Of a DNA stretch of 64,000 nt, positions 53,175 through 61,172 are shown piece by piece. The DNA is from Streptomyces sp. PR69 (GTDB taxonomy: Bacteria; Actinomycetota; Actinomycetes; Streptomycetales; Streptomycetaceae), in assembly GCF_026420845.1 (NCBI RefSeq), contig NZ_JAOWCB010000025.1, forward strand, positions 1-64,000, in the 5' to 3' direction. Numbering within the stretch: position 1 is the first letter of the stretch; the number at the start of each line of letters is the position of its first letter. Below the pieces are notes generated by a model. The model did not search any database, was not told the origin of the DNA, and saw only the letters and a program-made list of their open reading frames with translations. The position numbers were made by a program, and so were the translations under genes.

Positions 53175-53396
53175 TCAGTCGTCCCGCTTCGGCGCATCGT
53201 GCCACCGCGGGTCCGTCTCCCATTCAAGGTTGCGTTCCCGGGCCCGCTCCATCGCGTGGGAGGCCTCCTCACGCGTGGTGTACGGCCCGAAGCGGTTCTT
53301 CGCCGGGCACTCCGGGCCCTCCTCGACCACGCCGTGCTCCAGGCAGTAGTACCACTCACCGGGCTTGCCCACTGTGCGGCGCTTGAACAGGGCCAT
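53175..53396 (-). CDS. Small conserved hypothetical protein
   Basis: A 73-residue basic protein: MALFKRRTVGKPGEWYYCLE then EGPECPAKNRFGPYTTREEA, ending in ERNLEWETDPRWHDAPKRDD. Two cysteines (YYCLEHG and PECPAK) might bind metal or form a disulfide. The ATG at 53396 is better spaced than the adjacent ATG at 53399 from its GAAGGAG site. I recall close relatives in Streptomyces at the same position between nadE and map, but no function is known. It is divergent from map with 58 bp between. Confidence 0.8.
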   Translation of the reverse strand: MALFKRRTVGKPGEWYYCLEHGVVEEGPECPAKNRFGPYTTREEASHAMERARERNLEWETDPRWHDAPKRDD

Positions 53397-53454
53397 CATC
53401 GGCTCCTTCCCTCATGGACATGCTGCCCCATACGGGCTGGTTAGACTCGCTGTC

Positions 53455-54312
53455 ATGTCTGGCCAGTCGCTGCTCGTACCCGGGAAGCTCTCCCCCGCCC
53501 GCCCCGTCCCCGCCGCCATCCGACGCCCCGAATACGTCGGGAAGCCGGCGCCGACCCCGTACACCGGCTCCGAGGTGCAGTCCGCCGAGACCATCGAGCG
53601 GATGCGCATCGCGGGGCGGATCGCCGCGCAGGCGATGGAGGAGGCCGCCAAGCTGATCGCGCCGGGTGTGACCACGGACAAGCTGGACGAGGTGGCGCAC
53701 ACCTATATGTGCGACCACGGAGCGTACCCGTCCACCCTCGGCTACCGCGGCTTCCCCAAGTCGCTGTGCGCCTCGATCAACGAAGTCATCTGCCACGGCA
53801 TCCCGGACTCCACCGTCCTGCGCGACGGCGACATCGTGAACCTGGACGTCACCGCGTACATCCACGGGGTGCACGGCGACAACAACGCCACGTATCTGTG
53901 TGGTGACGTCGACGAGGAGTCCCGGCTGCTGGTGGAGCGCACCAGGGAGTCCCTGAACCGGGCGATCAAGGCCGTCAGGCCGGGCCGCCAGATCAATGTC
54001 ATCGGGCGGGTCATCGAGTCCTACGCGAAGCGATTCGGCTATGGCGTGGTCCGCGACTTCACCGGCCACGGGATCAATTCCTCGTTCCACTCCGGGCTGA
54101 TCATCCCGCACTACGACGCCCCGCACGCGAACACCGTGATGCAGCCGGGCATGACGTTCACCATCGAGCCGATGCTGACGCTCGGCACCCATGAGTACGA
54201 CATGTGGGACGACGGCTGGACCGTGGTGACGAAGGACCGCAAGCGGACCGCGCAGTTCGAGCACACGCTGGCCGTGACCGAGAACGGGGCGGAGATTCTC
54301 ACGTTGCCGTGA
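53455..54312 (+). CDS. map: Type I methionine aminopeptidase
   Basis: A 285-residue enzyme that removes the initiator Met from nascent proteins. The ~40-residue N-terminal extension (LVPGKLSPARPVPAAIRRPE) marks the longer actinobacterial isoform. The five metal ligands can be seen: NLDVTAYIHGVHGDNNATY (two Asp), FTGHGINSSFHSG (His), FTIEPMLTLG (Glu) and AQFEHTLAVT (Glu). The substrate-pocket His is in EVICHGIPD. The ATG at 53455 is the start. Single gene, followed by the iron box of the haem oxygenase gene. Confidence 0.95.
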   Translation: MSGQSLLVPGKLSPARPVPAAIRRPEYVGKPAPTPYTGSEVQSAETIERMRIAGRIAAQAMEEAAKLIAPGVTTDKLDEVAHTYMCDHGAYPSTLGYRGFPKSLCASINEVICHGIPDSTVLRDGDIVNLDVTAYIHGVHGDNNATYLCGDVDEESRLLVERTRESLNRAIKAVRPGRQINVIGRVIESYAKRFGYGVVRDFTGHGINSSFHSGLIIPHYDAPHANTVMQPGMTFTIEPMLTLGTHEYDMWDDGWTVVTKDRKRTAQFEHTLAVTENGAEILTLP

Positions 54313-54358
54313 CGCCACGGGCGGGTACACATTTACCGACAGGCCGTCGGGAAAGCGG

Positions 54359-54377
54359 TTGACTTAGGCTTACCTAA
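54359..54377 (+). promoter_or_regulatory. Iron box (DmdR/IdeR site) before haem oxygenase gene
   Basis: The 19 bp ending in CTTAGGCTTACCTAA agree with the actinobacterial iron-box consensus TTAGGTTAGGCTAACCTAA at about 16 positions, with a perfect CTTAGG-CTTA-CCTAAG core (54363-54378). Placed 91 bp upstream of the haem oxygenase start, it indicates repression by iron. Confidence 0.85.
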
Positions 54378-54468
54378 GTAGGAAGATCTGCGATGTCAGC
54401 GGGCGTGCGCGCGGCGCGTGCGACGCCCGTCGGCTTCCCGTCCCACTTCGGCCCCTCGGAGGCCCGCC

Positions 54469-55209
54469 TTGGACACGCCCTTCTCGACGCTCATCCGTGT
54501 GGCCTCCCATGAGGCGCACACCGAGGCAGAGACGTCCACCTTTATGAGCGATCTGCTCGGCGGCAGGCTCGGCGTGGACGCGTACACCCGCTACACCGAG
54601 CAGCTCTGGTTCGTCTACCGGGCGCTGGAGGAGGCGGCGGAAGCGCTGCGGGACGATCCGGTCGCGGGCCCGTTCATACAGCCCGAGCTGATGCGCACCG
54701 CGGCGCTGGAGCGGGACCTGGCGCATCTGTACGGCGTCGCGGGCGGCTACGCGGGTGCGAAAGGCGACGGGACTGACGGCGGCGACGGCCACGGCGGCCC
54801 CCGCGTCGACGGCGGCGACGGCAGCGGCGACTGGCGCACGGGGCTGACGCCGCTGCCCGCCACCGCCGTCTACTCCGCCCGGATCGCGGAGTGCGCCCGC
54901 GACTGGCCCGCGGGCTATGTCGCCCACCACTACACCCGCTATCTCGGCGACCTCTCCGGCGGCCAGATCATCCGCGACAAGGCGGAGAAGACCTGGGGCT
55001 TCACCCGCAAGGGCGACGGCGTGCGGTTCTACGTCTTCGAGGGGATCCCCAACCCGGCCGCGTTCAAGCGGGGTTACCGCGAGCTGCTGGACCAGGTGGA
55101 CGTGGACGATCTGGAGAAGCAGCGCATCGTGGAGGAGTGCAAGCGGGCCTTCGCGTTCAACAGCGCCGTGTTCCACGAGCTGGGGGCGCGGTTCCCGCTC
55201 AGCGCGTGA
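54469..55209 (+). CDS. hmuO: Haem oxygenase (biliverdin-producing)
   Basis: A 246-residue cytoplasmic enzyme that opens haem to biliverdin, CO and Fe2+, releasing iron. The start is inferred as TTG 54469 because GGAGG lies 8 bp upstream and the protein then begins DTPFSTLIRVASHEAHTEAE, which holds the proximal haem ligand His. The distal helix GDLSGGQIIRDKAEKTWGF is intact, as are YTEQLWFVYRALEEAAE and EECKRAFAFN. A ~25-residue Gly/Asp-rich insertion (AKGDGTDGGDGHGGPRVDGG, about residues 100-124) interrupts the otherwise normal fold. The upstream iron box places it in the iron regulon with hmuTUV. Confidence 0.92.
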   Translation: MDTPFSTLIRVASHEAHTEAETSTFMSDLLGGRLGVDAYTRYTEQLWFVYRALEEAAEALRDDPVAGPFIQPELMRTAALERDLAHLYGVAGGYAGAKGDGTDGGDGHGGPRVDGGDGSGDWRTGLTPLPATAVYSARIAECARDWPAGYVAHHYTRYLGDLSGGQIIRDKAEKTWGFTRKGDGVRFYVFEGIPNPAAFKRGYRELLDQVDVDDLEKQRIVEECKRAFAFNSAVFHELGARFPLSA

Positions 55210-56008
55210 CAGGGGCCGCCGCGTCTGCGAAGCGGACGCGGCCGCCGATCTCCACCACACCGTCGGGGCCGGGGGCCGTGAGGATCTGCGACCCCCGGCC
55301 CTGGGTGATGTTCAGGGCCCGCCCGAGCTGTGCGCTGAGCAGCAGCGCAGCCACGCCCGTCGCCTCGTCCTCCTCGACGCCCCCGGTGCAAGCACCGGCT
55401 CCACTGGAGCGGCTGACGCCGCGCTCAATCTCTCGCCCCGGGAACGCGCGGGCCCGCACCCGGCCCGCCGCCTCGTCCTGCCAGGCCCAGGCATAGAGCC
55501 TCCCCCACGGCACTTCGTGCGTGGGAGGCGCGCCTACCCCAGGCGGCGGGACGTCGAGCGCCTCGACCTCCGCCGCGGAGCCGTACTGCCGCAGGGTCCA
55601 CGGCGGAGCCCACTCGGCGCGCGCCTCGATCCAGGTGAACTCCCCGTCACTGCGCGCCCATGCCTCCCCGGCCGGCGGGCTGACGGACTCCAGGTCAAGC
55701 AGCCAGGCCGCGCCGACGAGCGGATGCCCCGCGAAGGCCAGCCGGGCGCCGGGGGTGTAGATGTCGACGACGCCGCGCTCGGGGTCGTCCACGAACACGG
55801 TCTCGCTGAAGCCGAGTTCGGCGGCCAGTTTCTGCCGGGCGGGTTCGTCCGGGTAGCCGCGGGGGTCGCGTACGACTCCGAGGGCGTTCCCGAACCGGCC
55901 GTCCGGGCCGCAGAAGACGCGCAGCACGTCGAGTACGTCGAGGGCGTTGCGCGGGGTGCCGGACACCTCGGGGACTTCGGACGCGGTGGGCAGTCGGAAA
56001 TCGGTCAC
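55199..56008 (-). CDS. PhzF-family isomerase-like protein
   Basis: A 269-residue protein with PhzF epimerase-fold features: VFCGPDGRFGNALGVVRDP at the N-terminus, LGFSETVFVD, YTPGARLAFAGHPLVGAAWL in the middle, and a second-half GxACTGGVEE-type active-site region (SSGAGACTGGVEEDEATGVA). Known members isomerise or epimerise amino-acid-like substrates. The GTG at 56008 is the start. It converges with the haem oxygenase gene, overlapping its 3' end by 11 bp, and is in the same direction as the htaA genes, but a terminator separates it from them. Its link to haem use is only positional. Confidence 0.85.
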   Translation of the reverse strand: MTDFRLPTASEVPEVSGTPRNALDVLDVLRVFCGPDGRFGNALGVVRDPRGYPDEPARQKLAAELGFSETVFVDDPERGVVDIYTPGARLAFAGHPLVGAAWLLDLESVSPPAGEAWARSDGEFTWIEARAEWAPPWTLRQYGSAAEVEALDVPPPGVGAPPTHEVPWGRLYAWAWQDEAAGRVRARAFPGREIERGVSRSSGAGACTGGVEEDEATGVAALLLSAQLGRALNITQGRGSQILTAPGPDGVVEIGGRVRFADAAAPVTR

Positions 56009-56045
56009 CGGGGCATTGAAGCATTCGGAGCGGGGACGGCGCGGG

Positions 56046-56088
56046 CTCAGGGCCGCACCGGCGCTCGTTCGCGCGATGCGGCCCTGAG
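56046..56088 (-). terminator. Hairpin terminator after htaA1
   Basis: A perfect 12-bp stem (CTCAGGGCCGCA 56046-56057, complement 56077-56088) with a 19-base loop lies 42-84 bp downstream of the htaA1 stop and upstream of the PhzF-like gene, ending the leftward HtaA transcript. Confidence 0.8.
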
Positions 56089-56129
56089 AAGACGGGGGTT
56101 TTCGTGTATGAACTGTGGAGCAGGGCTGG

Positions 56130-57719
56130 TCAGATCACCGCGGCGGCGTTCCTGCGGCGTACCGCGTAGACGACGCCCGCGCCCGCGGCGGCGACGCCTC
56201 CGGCCGCGGCGAGCAGCGCGCCGGCCGGGATGTCCGCGCCTGTGGCGGCGAGGGACCCGGCGCCGCCGGTGGTGCCGCCCACGGTGGCGCCGCCGGTGGT
56301 GCCGCCGTCCGTGGTGCCGCCGGTGGTCTGGGGCTGGGTGCCGCCGCTGCCCGGCAGCGGGGCGTCCTTGTCGAGGGAGACGGCGACGGTCAGCGGGTCG
56401 AGCGCGTCGCCCTCCTTGTACATGCCGCCGAAGGCCTTCACCCCGTCCGCGGTGAGCTTCGCCGGGACGCCCGTCAGCTTCACCACGCCGTTCTCGGCCT
56501 TGAGGCCGCCCGCGGGCACGGTGAGGGAGGCGATGCCGAGGTTCTCGTACGTGGCGGTCTCGCCGGTCCCGCGGTCCTTGGTGACGACGTCGGCGACAAG
56601 CGTGCCGCCGGTCCCTCTGACCTCGATCTCAAAGCCGGAGAAGGAGAGATCGAGGGCGTATTCGCCGTTCTTCTCGTGGCCGAGGAAGCGCACTCCGCCG
56701 TCGAAGGACGCGACGAGCGTCTTGGCGTCCGCGTCGAAGGAGCCCTTGCCGCCGGGGAAGCGGTAGCCGTCGCCGGAGCCGGTCGCACCGCCGCTGAGTT
56801 CGACCTTGCCGTGGGCGAAGGGTCCGGTGACATAGGAGCGGAAGCTCTTCTTCACGCCCCAGTCGAGCGTTCCGCCGACGATCGCGCCGGGATCGGCCGC
56901 GGCGGTCGTGGACGGCTTGTCCCCAGGCGTCGTCGTCGGGTTGCCGGTGGGCTTCCCACTGGGGTTCCCGGTCGTGCCCGGCCCGGTGGCGGTCGCGGTC
57001 GGCGTGGGCTCCACGGTGGGCTTCTGGGTGGGAGCGCTGGTCGTGGGGCTCGGGGACGGCGGGGTGGGCTTGCCGCCGCCCGCCGCCTTGACGGAGAGCG
57101 TGGCCGGGTCGAGCGCGTCGCCCTCCTTGTACATGCCGTTGAATGCCTTCGCGCCGTCCGCGGTCAGCGTGGAGGGGATGTCCTGGAACACCATCGCCCC
57201 GCCGTCACCCTGACCGGGGCGGACGTTCGTCAGATCGAGCCGGGCGAGGTCGATGTCGTCCTGGGTCTCGCCGTTGAGGGTGACGTCGGCCTGGATGCTG
57301 CCGCCCTTGCCCTGGGTCAGGACCTTCACATCAGCGATCTTTATCTCGAAGCCATGGGCCTTGGACGCGAACAGAACGCTGCCCTTGAAGTCCGTGTCCG
57401 TGGCATGCGTGCCCATGTCGTAGACGCCCGTGCCGTCGGTGAAGGTGAACGGGCCATTGCCGGGCGCCTGGGTCGCGCCGTCGGCGGCGGTGATCTCGCC
57501 GTGGGCCATGCCCGTGACATACGCGCGGAACGACTGCTTGAAGCCCCACTCCAGCGTGCCGTCCGTCAGCTCGACGGGCGGCGCGCCCGGAGCCGCGGCC
57601 GCGGGGGCGGCGACGGAGTCCGTGGCCGCGAGCGCGGGAAGAGCGAAGGCGGTCGCGCCGAGCGCGGCCGCGGTGGCGACCGCGGCGGCGAGAACGAGGG
57701 GGCGGCGGGTGGCTGCCAT
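56130..57719 (-). CDS. Cell-wall-anchored HtaA haem-binding protein with two HtaA domains
   Basis: A 529-residue surface protein. It has a signal peptide (LVLAAAVATAAALGATAFAL), two HtaA domains starting with TLEWGFKQSFRAYVTGMAHG and TLDWGVKKSFRSYVTGPFAH, and a Pro/Thr/Ser-rich linker between them (PTPPSPSPTTSAPTQKP and onward). A C-terminal sorting signal LAATG (before ADIPAG), a hydrophobic helix and RRRNAAAVI follow. LAXTG is the signal for class E sortases. HtaA domains bind haem and pass it along to the membrane transporter (known from Corynebacterium). The ATG at 57719 is the start. It lies downstream of htaA2 in the same direction, separated by the 129-bp array. Confidence 0.93.
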   Translation of the reverse strand: MAATRRPLVLAAAVATAAALGATAFALPALAATDSVAAPAAAAPGAPPVELTDGTLEWGFKQSFRAYVTGMAHGEITAADGATQAPGNGPFTFTDGTGVYDMGTHATDTDFKGSVLFASKAHGFEIKIADVKVLTQGKGGSIQADVTLNGETQDDIDLARLDLTNVRPGQGDGGAMVFQDIPSTLTADGAKAFNGMYKEGDALDPATLSVKAAGGGKPTPPSPSPTTSAPTQKPTVEPTPTATATGPGTTGNPSGKPTGNPTTTPGDKPSTTAAADPGAIVGGTLDWGVKKSFRSYVTGPFAHGKVELSGGATGSGDGYRFPGGKGSFDADAKTLVASFDGGVRFLGHEKNGEYALDLSFSGFEIEVRGTGGTLVADVVTKDRGTGETATYENLGIASLTVPAGGLKAENGVVKLTGVPAKLTADGVKAFGGMYKEGDALDPLTVAVSLDKDAPLPGSGGTQPQTTGGTTDGGTTGGATVGGTTGGAGSLAATGADIPAGALLAAAGGVAAAGAGVVYAVRRRNAAAVI

Positions 57720-57940
57720 GTCGGGTGATCTCCTCGGGTTCTGGGATGGGTTGGGGGTGGCTCACATCGCCCCGGCCGGGTGGACCGGGCCACACAGGCC
57801 GGGCCGGGCCGACCGGGTGGAGGGTCAGGCCTGACCGGCCGGTTAGACCATGCCGGGCCGGCGGCACCCACGCTGGGTGGCCCGTTCGATTCGGGCCACC
57901 CGGCCGGGCCGCCGGGTGTCCCGGATCGGCCGGGTGCCCT

Positions 57941-58345
57941 GGTGGACCGGATCGACCCAGTCAGGCCAGTTGACCGAATCAGCCGAATCGGCCCCAGTCG
58001 AGCAGACCGCTCAGACCGAGAGCCGCCCGGCCAGGCCCCCGGTCAGCCGGGCCGGCCCGGGGTGGGCCCGGGTGGACCGGATCGGCCCAGTCAGGCCAGT
58101 TGACCGAATCAGCCGAATCGACCCAGTCGAGCAGACCGCTCAGACCGAGAGCCGGCCGGCCAGGCCCCCGGCCAGCCGGGTCAGCCCGGGGTGGGCCCGG
58201 GTGGACCGGATCGGCCCAGTCAGGCCAGTTGACCGAATCAGCCGAATCGACCCAGTCGAGCAGACCAGTCAGGCCGAGAGCCGCCCGGCCAGGCCCCCGG
58301 CCAGCCGGGTCAGCCCGGGGTGGGCCCGGGTGGACCGGATCGGCC
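57941..58345. repeat. 129-bp tandem repeat array between the two htaA genes
   Basis: Copies begin at 57941 (130 bp), 58071 (129 bp) and 58200 (129 bp), with a truncated fourth from 58329. Each starts GGTGGACCGGATCG and contains GTTGACCGAATCAGCCGAAT. Copies differ at only a few positions. The whole 769-bp gap (57720-58488) holds no convincing gene; the remainder consists of short CCGG-rich words related to the repeat. The array lies in the leader of the LAATG-anchored HtaA gene and downstream of htaA2. Function unknown. Confidence 0.9.
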
Positions 58346-58488
58346 CAGTCGGCCGGTTCGGCTGGTCAGACCGCCAGCCCGCCCGGGTGCCCGGACCCGC
58401 GGGGTCAGGCTGACCGGTTGGCCATGCTGACCCGGATCGGCCGGATCGGCCCGGTCGGCCGGTCGGACCGCCAGCCGGCCCGGCCGGG

Positions 58489-59991
58489 TCAGGTTGGCCG
58501 GTCAGGCCAGGAGTCGGCCGGATCGGCCGTCCGCGGCGACGCGCGGCGGCGTCGGCGGATGGCGGCGTACGCGGCGGCCGCCACGGCGGCGAGCACTCCG
58601 GCTCCGGCGGCGAGATAGGCCCCGGTCGGGGAGCCCGATGCCGCGGAGGGGCTCGTGGCAGGTGCGGCCGCCGTCGAGTCGGCGGAGGCGTCCGCGGTGG
58701 GGGCCGCGGTGTCGCTGCCCAGGTCAGGGAGGGCGGGCAGCTGGGCCCCGTCCGCCACCGCGACGGCGAGGGAGACGGGGTCCATCGCCGTGCCCGCCCG
58801 GTAGATGCCGCCGAAGGCCCGCGCGCCGCGCTCCGTGAGGACCGCCGGGGCTTCGGTCAGCGCGGCGAGGCCGTTCTCGGGCGTGAAGTCCTGTGCTTCG
58901 AAGGTGACGAGGGGGACGGCCTTGTCGGTCGCTCCCTCGTGGACGACGTCGGCGAGGAGGGTTCCGCCGCCCTCCTCGACACGGACGGCGATCCCGGTCA
59001 GCGTGAGGTCGAGGTGCTTCCCCGTGAAGCGCACGGCTCCGGCGAAGGAGGCGTCAAGGGTCTGCCTCTCGGGGTCGTACACGCCCTTGCCCCGGGGGAA
59101 GCGGAAGAGGGCCCCGCCGTCCTGGGCGCCCCCGGACAGGGTCCACTTCCCCTGGGCGATGGGCCCCGTGACGTACTCGCGGAAGGTACGGCGCACCCCC
59201 CAGTCGACGGCGGCGGCGCGGAATCCGGCCGCGGAGCTGCCGGCCGTGGCGGACGGACTGGCCGATGCCTCAGGCTCGGGCTTCGGCTTCGCCCCCGGCG
59301 TGGACTCCGGCGTGGACTCCGGCTTCGGATCCGCACCGCCGCCGGAGACGACGTCGACGCTGAGGCTCACTGGGTCCAGCGGGGTCCCCGCCGTGTAGTA
59401 GCCGGCGAACGCCTGCGCGCCCTGTGCGGTGAGGGTCGCGGGTATGCCGGTGAGGCGTACGGGACTGGTCCCGCCCTTCATGTTCACACCGGAGAGATTC
59501 AGCGAGGCGAGCGGCACCTGGGCCGAAGAGGCCACCTTGCCGGTGGACTTGGCCTTGCTCACTATGTCGGCGTGGAGGGTGCCGCGGCCGCCGGAGATGC
59601 GGACGGCAGGGCGGCTGATGGTGAGGTCCAGTTCATGGGAGCCGTCGGACGTGCGGTGGCCGATGAAGTGGACTCCGCCGGAGAAGGCGGCGGTGAAGGC
59701 GCCGGCCGCGGGGTCGTACGAGCCCCGGGCGGAGTGGAAGCGGAACTGACCGCCGCCGACGGTGGCCGCACCGCCGGTCAGGCTCCAACTGCCGCCCGCG
59801 ATGGGGCCGGTGACATAGCGCTGGAAGGAGGACTTGACGCCCCAGTCGAGCCGACCCCCCTGGACCGTCCGTTCCTCCGCGGACGCCGCGTGAGCCGTGC
59901 GCACGGCGGCAGCGGCGGGGAGCAGGACCCCGGCCAGTGCGGCGAGCAGCGCGACGGCGAGCGCGGGGACGGCCCGTCTGGACGGCAGCAT
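58489..59991 (-). CDS. Membrane-anchored HtaA haem-binding protein
   Basis: A 500-residue surface protein. A signal peptide (VPALAVALLAALAGVLLPAA) is followed by two HtaA domains (RLDWGVKSSFQRYVTGPIAG and AVDWGVRRTFREYVTGPIAQ), joined by a Pro/Glu/Lys/Ser-rich linker. The C-terminus has a transmembrane helix (YLAAGAGVLAAVAAAAYAAI) and a basic RRRRR tail. Unlike its neighbour it has no clear LAXTG; the sequence before the helix is ASGSPTGAY. It is therefore probably held in the membrane rather than covalently in the wall. Its ATG at 59991 sits 25-43 bp from the iron box shared with hmuT. Confidence 0.92.
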   Translation of the reverse strand: MLPSRRAVPALAVALLAALAGVLLPAAAAVRTAHAASAEERTVQGGRLDWGVKSSFQRYVTGPIAGGSWSLTGGAATVGGGQFRFHSARGSYDPAAGAFTAAFSGGVHFIGHRTSDGSHELDLTISRPAVRISGGRGTLHADIVSKAKSTGKVASSAQVPLASLNLSGVNMKGGTSPVRLTGIPATLTAQGAQAFAGYYTAGTPLDPVSLSVDVVSGGGADPKPESTPESTPGAKPKPEPEASASPSATAGSSAAGFRAAAVDWGVRRTFREYVTGPIAQGKWTLSGGAQDGGALFRFPRGKGVYDPERQTLDASFAGAVRFTGKHLDLTLTGIAVRVEEGGGTLLADVVHEGATDKAVPLVTFEAQDFTPENGLAALTEAPAVLTERGARAFGGIYRAGTAMDPVSLAVAVADGAQLPALPDLGSDTAAPTADASADSTAAAPATSPSAASGSPTGAYLAAGAGVLAAVAAAAYAAIRRRRRASPRTADPADSWPDRPT

Positions 59992-60015
59992 GGAACCCCT
60001 CCAAGAGCTGGAAAG

Positions 60016-60034
60016 TGAGGTAAGGCTAACCTAA
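60016..60034. promoter_or_regulatory. Iron box in divergent htaA2/hmuT promoter
   Basis: TGAGGTAAGGCTAACCTAA matches the reverse complement of the iron-box consensus TTAGGTTAGGCTAACCTAA at most positions. It lies between the divergent starts at 59991 and 60087, so one DmdR/IdeR site can control both directions. Confidence 0.9.
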
Positions 60035-60086
60035 GCTATCGCAAGCTTGTGCAGAAAGCACGAGCCCAGGAACGAACGACAAGGCG

Positions 60087-61172
60087 GTGCTCTCGGTGCG
60101 CACTTCCCGGCTGGCGGGTGCCCTCGTCGCGATGCTCGCGCTCACGCTGACGGCGACGGGCTGCGGTGGCGGAGGCTCGGCGAGCCCGCCGGGCACGACG
60201 CGTACGGCGGACACGGCAGGCACGGCAGGCACGACGGACACGGCGGGCGCGTCGGGCAAAACGGGTGCCGCGTCCTCCGTCGCCGACCGGGTGGAGCCGC
60301 TGGCCTCCGCGCCCGTGCCGCGGCTGCCGGCGACCGTGCGGTCGGCGGACGGACGGCAGGTCACCGTCACCTCGGCGGACCGAATCGTTCCGCTGACGGG
60401 GGCGCTCAACGAGATCGTGTTCACGCTGGGGCTGGGGAAGCGGGTGGTGGCCCGTGACATCAGCGCCACGTTCGAACAGGCCAGGGATCTGCCCGTGGTG
60501 ACGCGCGCTCATGACGTCTCCGCGGAGGGCGTGCTGTCGCTGAAGCCGACCGTCGTCATCGCGGACACCTCCACGGGTCCCGCCGAGGCCGTGGCCCAGA
60601 TCCGTGACGCGGGCATTCCGCTGGTGGTGGTCGAGCCCGCGAAGTCGCTGTCCGACGTGGACGCCCGGATCGACGCGGTCGCGGCCGCGCTGGGCGTTCC
60701 GGCGGCGGGCGGCGAGCTGAAGGACCGTACGCGGAAGCGGATCGAGGCGGTCCAGCGGGACATCCCGGAACCGGCGGGCGGCGGTGAGCGGCCGCGGGTG
60801 GCCTTCCTGTATCTGCGGGGCTCCTCGTCCGTCTATCTGCTCGGCGGCCGTGACTCGGGGGCCGCGTCCCTGCTGGAGGCGGCAGGCGCGGTGGACGCGG
60901 GCAAGGAGTCCGGGCTGACGAAGGACTTCACCCCCATCACCAGCGAGGCCCTCGTAAAGGCCGCGCCCGACGCGATTCTGGTGATGACGAAGGGACTTGA
61001 GTCCGTCGGCGGCGTCGACGGCCTGCTGGAGATCCCGGGCGTCGCCCAGACCCCCGCGGGCCTGGACCGCCGCGTCATCAGCGTGGACGACGGCACCCTC
61101 CTGAGCTACGGCCCCCGCACCGACCGGGCGCTCAAGTCGATCGTGGACCAGCTTTACGGGGCCGGCGAATGA
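60087..61172 (+). CDS. hmuT: Haem ABC transporter substrate-binding lipoprotein
   Basis: A 361-residue haem receptor. A signal peptide (LAGALVAMLALTLTATGC) ends in a lipobox Cys, so it is tethered to the membrane. After a Thr/Ala-rich linker comes a class III (TroA/BtuF-like) binding domain: RIVPLTGALNEIVFTLGLGK, VVTRAHDVSAEGVLSLKPTV, VVEPAKSLSDVDARI and the C-terminal FTPITSEALVKAAPDAILVM. The GTG at 60087 follows ACAAGGCG; a GTG at 60096 is an alternative. The stop overlaps hmuU by 4 bp. Iron control is expected from the adjacent iron box. Confidence 0.92.
   Translation: MLSVRTSRLAGALVAMLALTLTATGCGGGGSASPPGTTRTADTAGTAGTTDTAGASGKTGAASSVADRVEPLASAPVPRLPATVRSADGRQVTVTSADRIVPLTGALNEIVFTLGLGKRVVARDISATFEQARDLPVVTRAHDVSAEGVLSLKPTVVIADTSTGPAEAVAQIRDAGIPLVVVEPAKSLSDVDARIDAVAAALGVPAAGGELKDRTRKRIEAVQRDIPEPAGGGERPRVAFLYLRGSSSVYLLGGRDSGAASLLEAAGAVDAGKESGLTKDFTPITSEALVKAAPDAILVMTKGLESVGGVDGLLEIPGVAQTPAGLDRRVISVDDGTLLSYGPRTDRALKSIVDQLYGAGE

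Noticed and set aside
51210..53444. 744-codon plus-strand frame opposite nadE
   Set aside because: Antisense shadow of nadE, which has complete glutaminase and synthetase motifs.
57941..58345. Possible CRISPR array
   Set aside because: Units of 129 bp are contiguous without unique spacers and no cas genes are present.
57850..58413. Plus-strand open frame encoding 43-residue repeats across the 129-bp array
   Set aside because: The first unit is 130 bp and breaks the repeat phase, there is no ribosome site or normal codon bias, and other frames stay open as well. Treated as non-coding repeat DNA.
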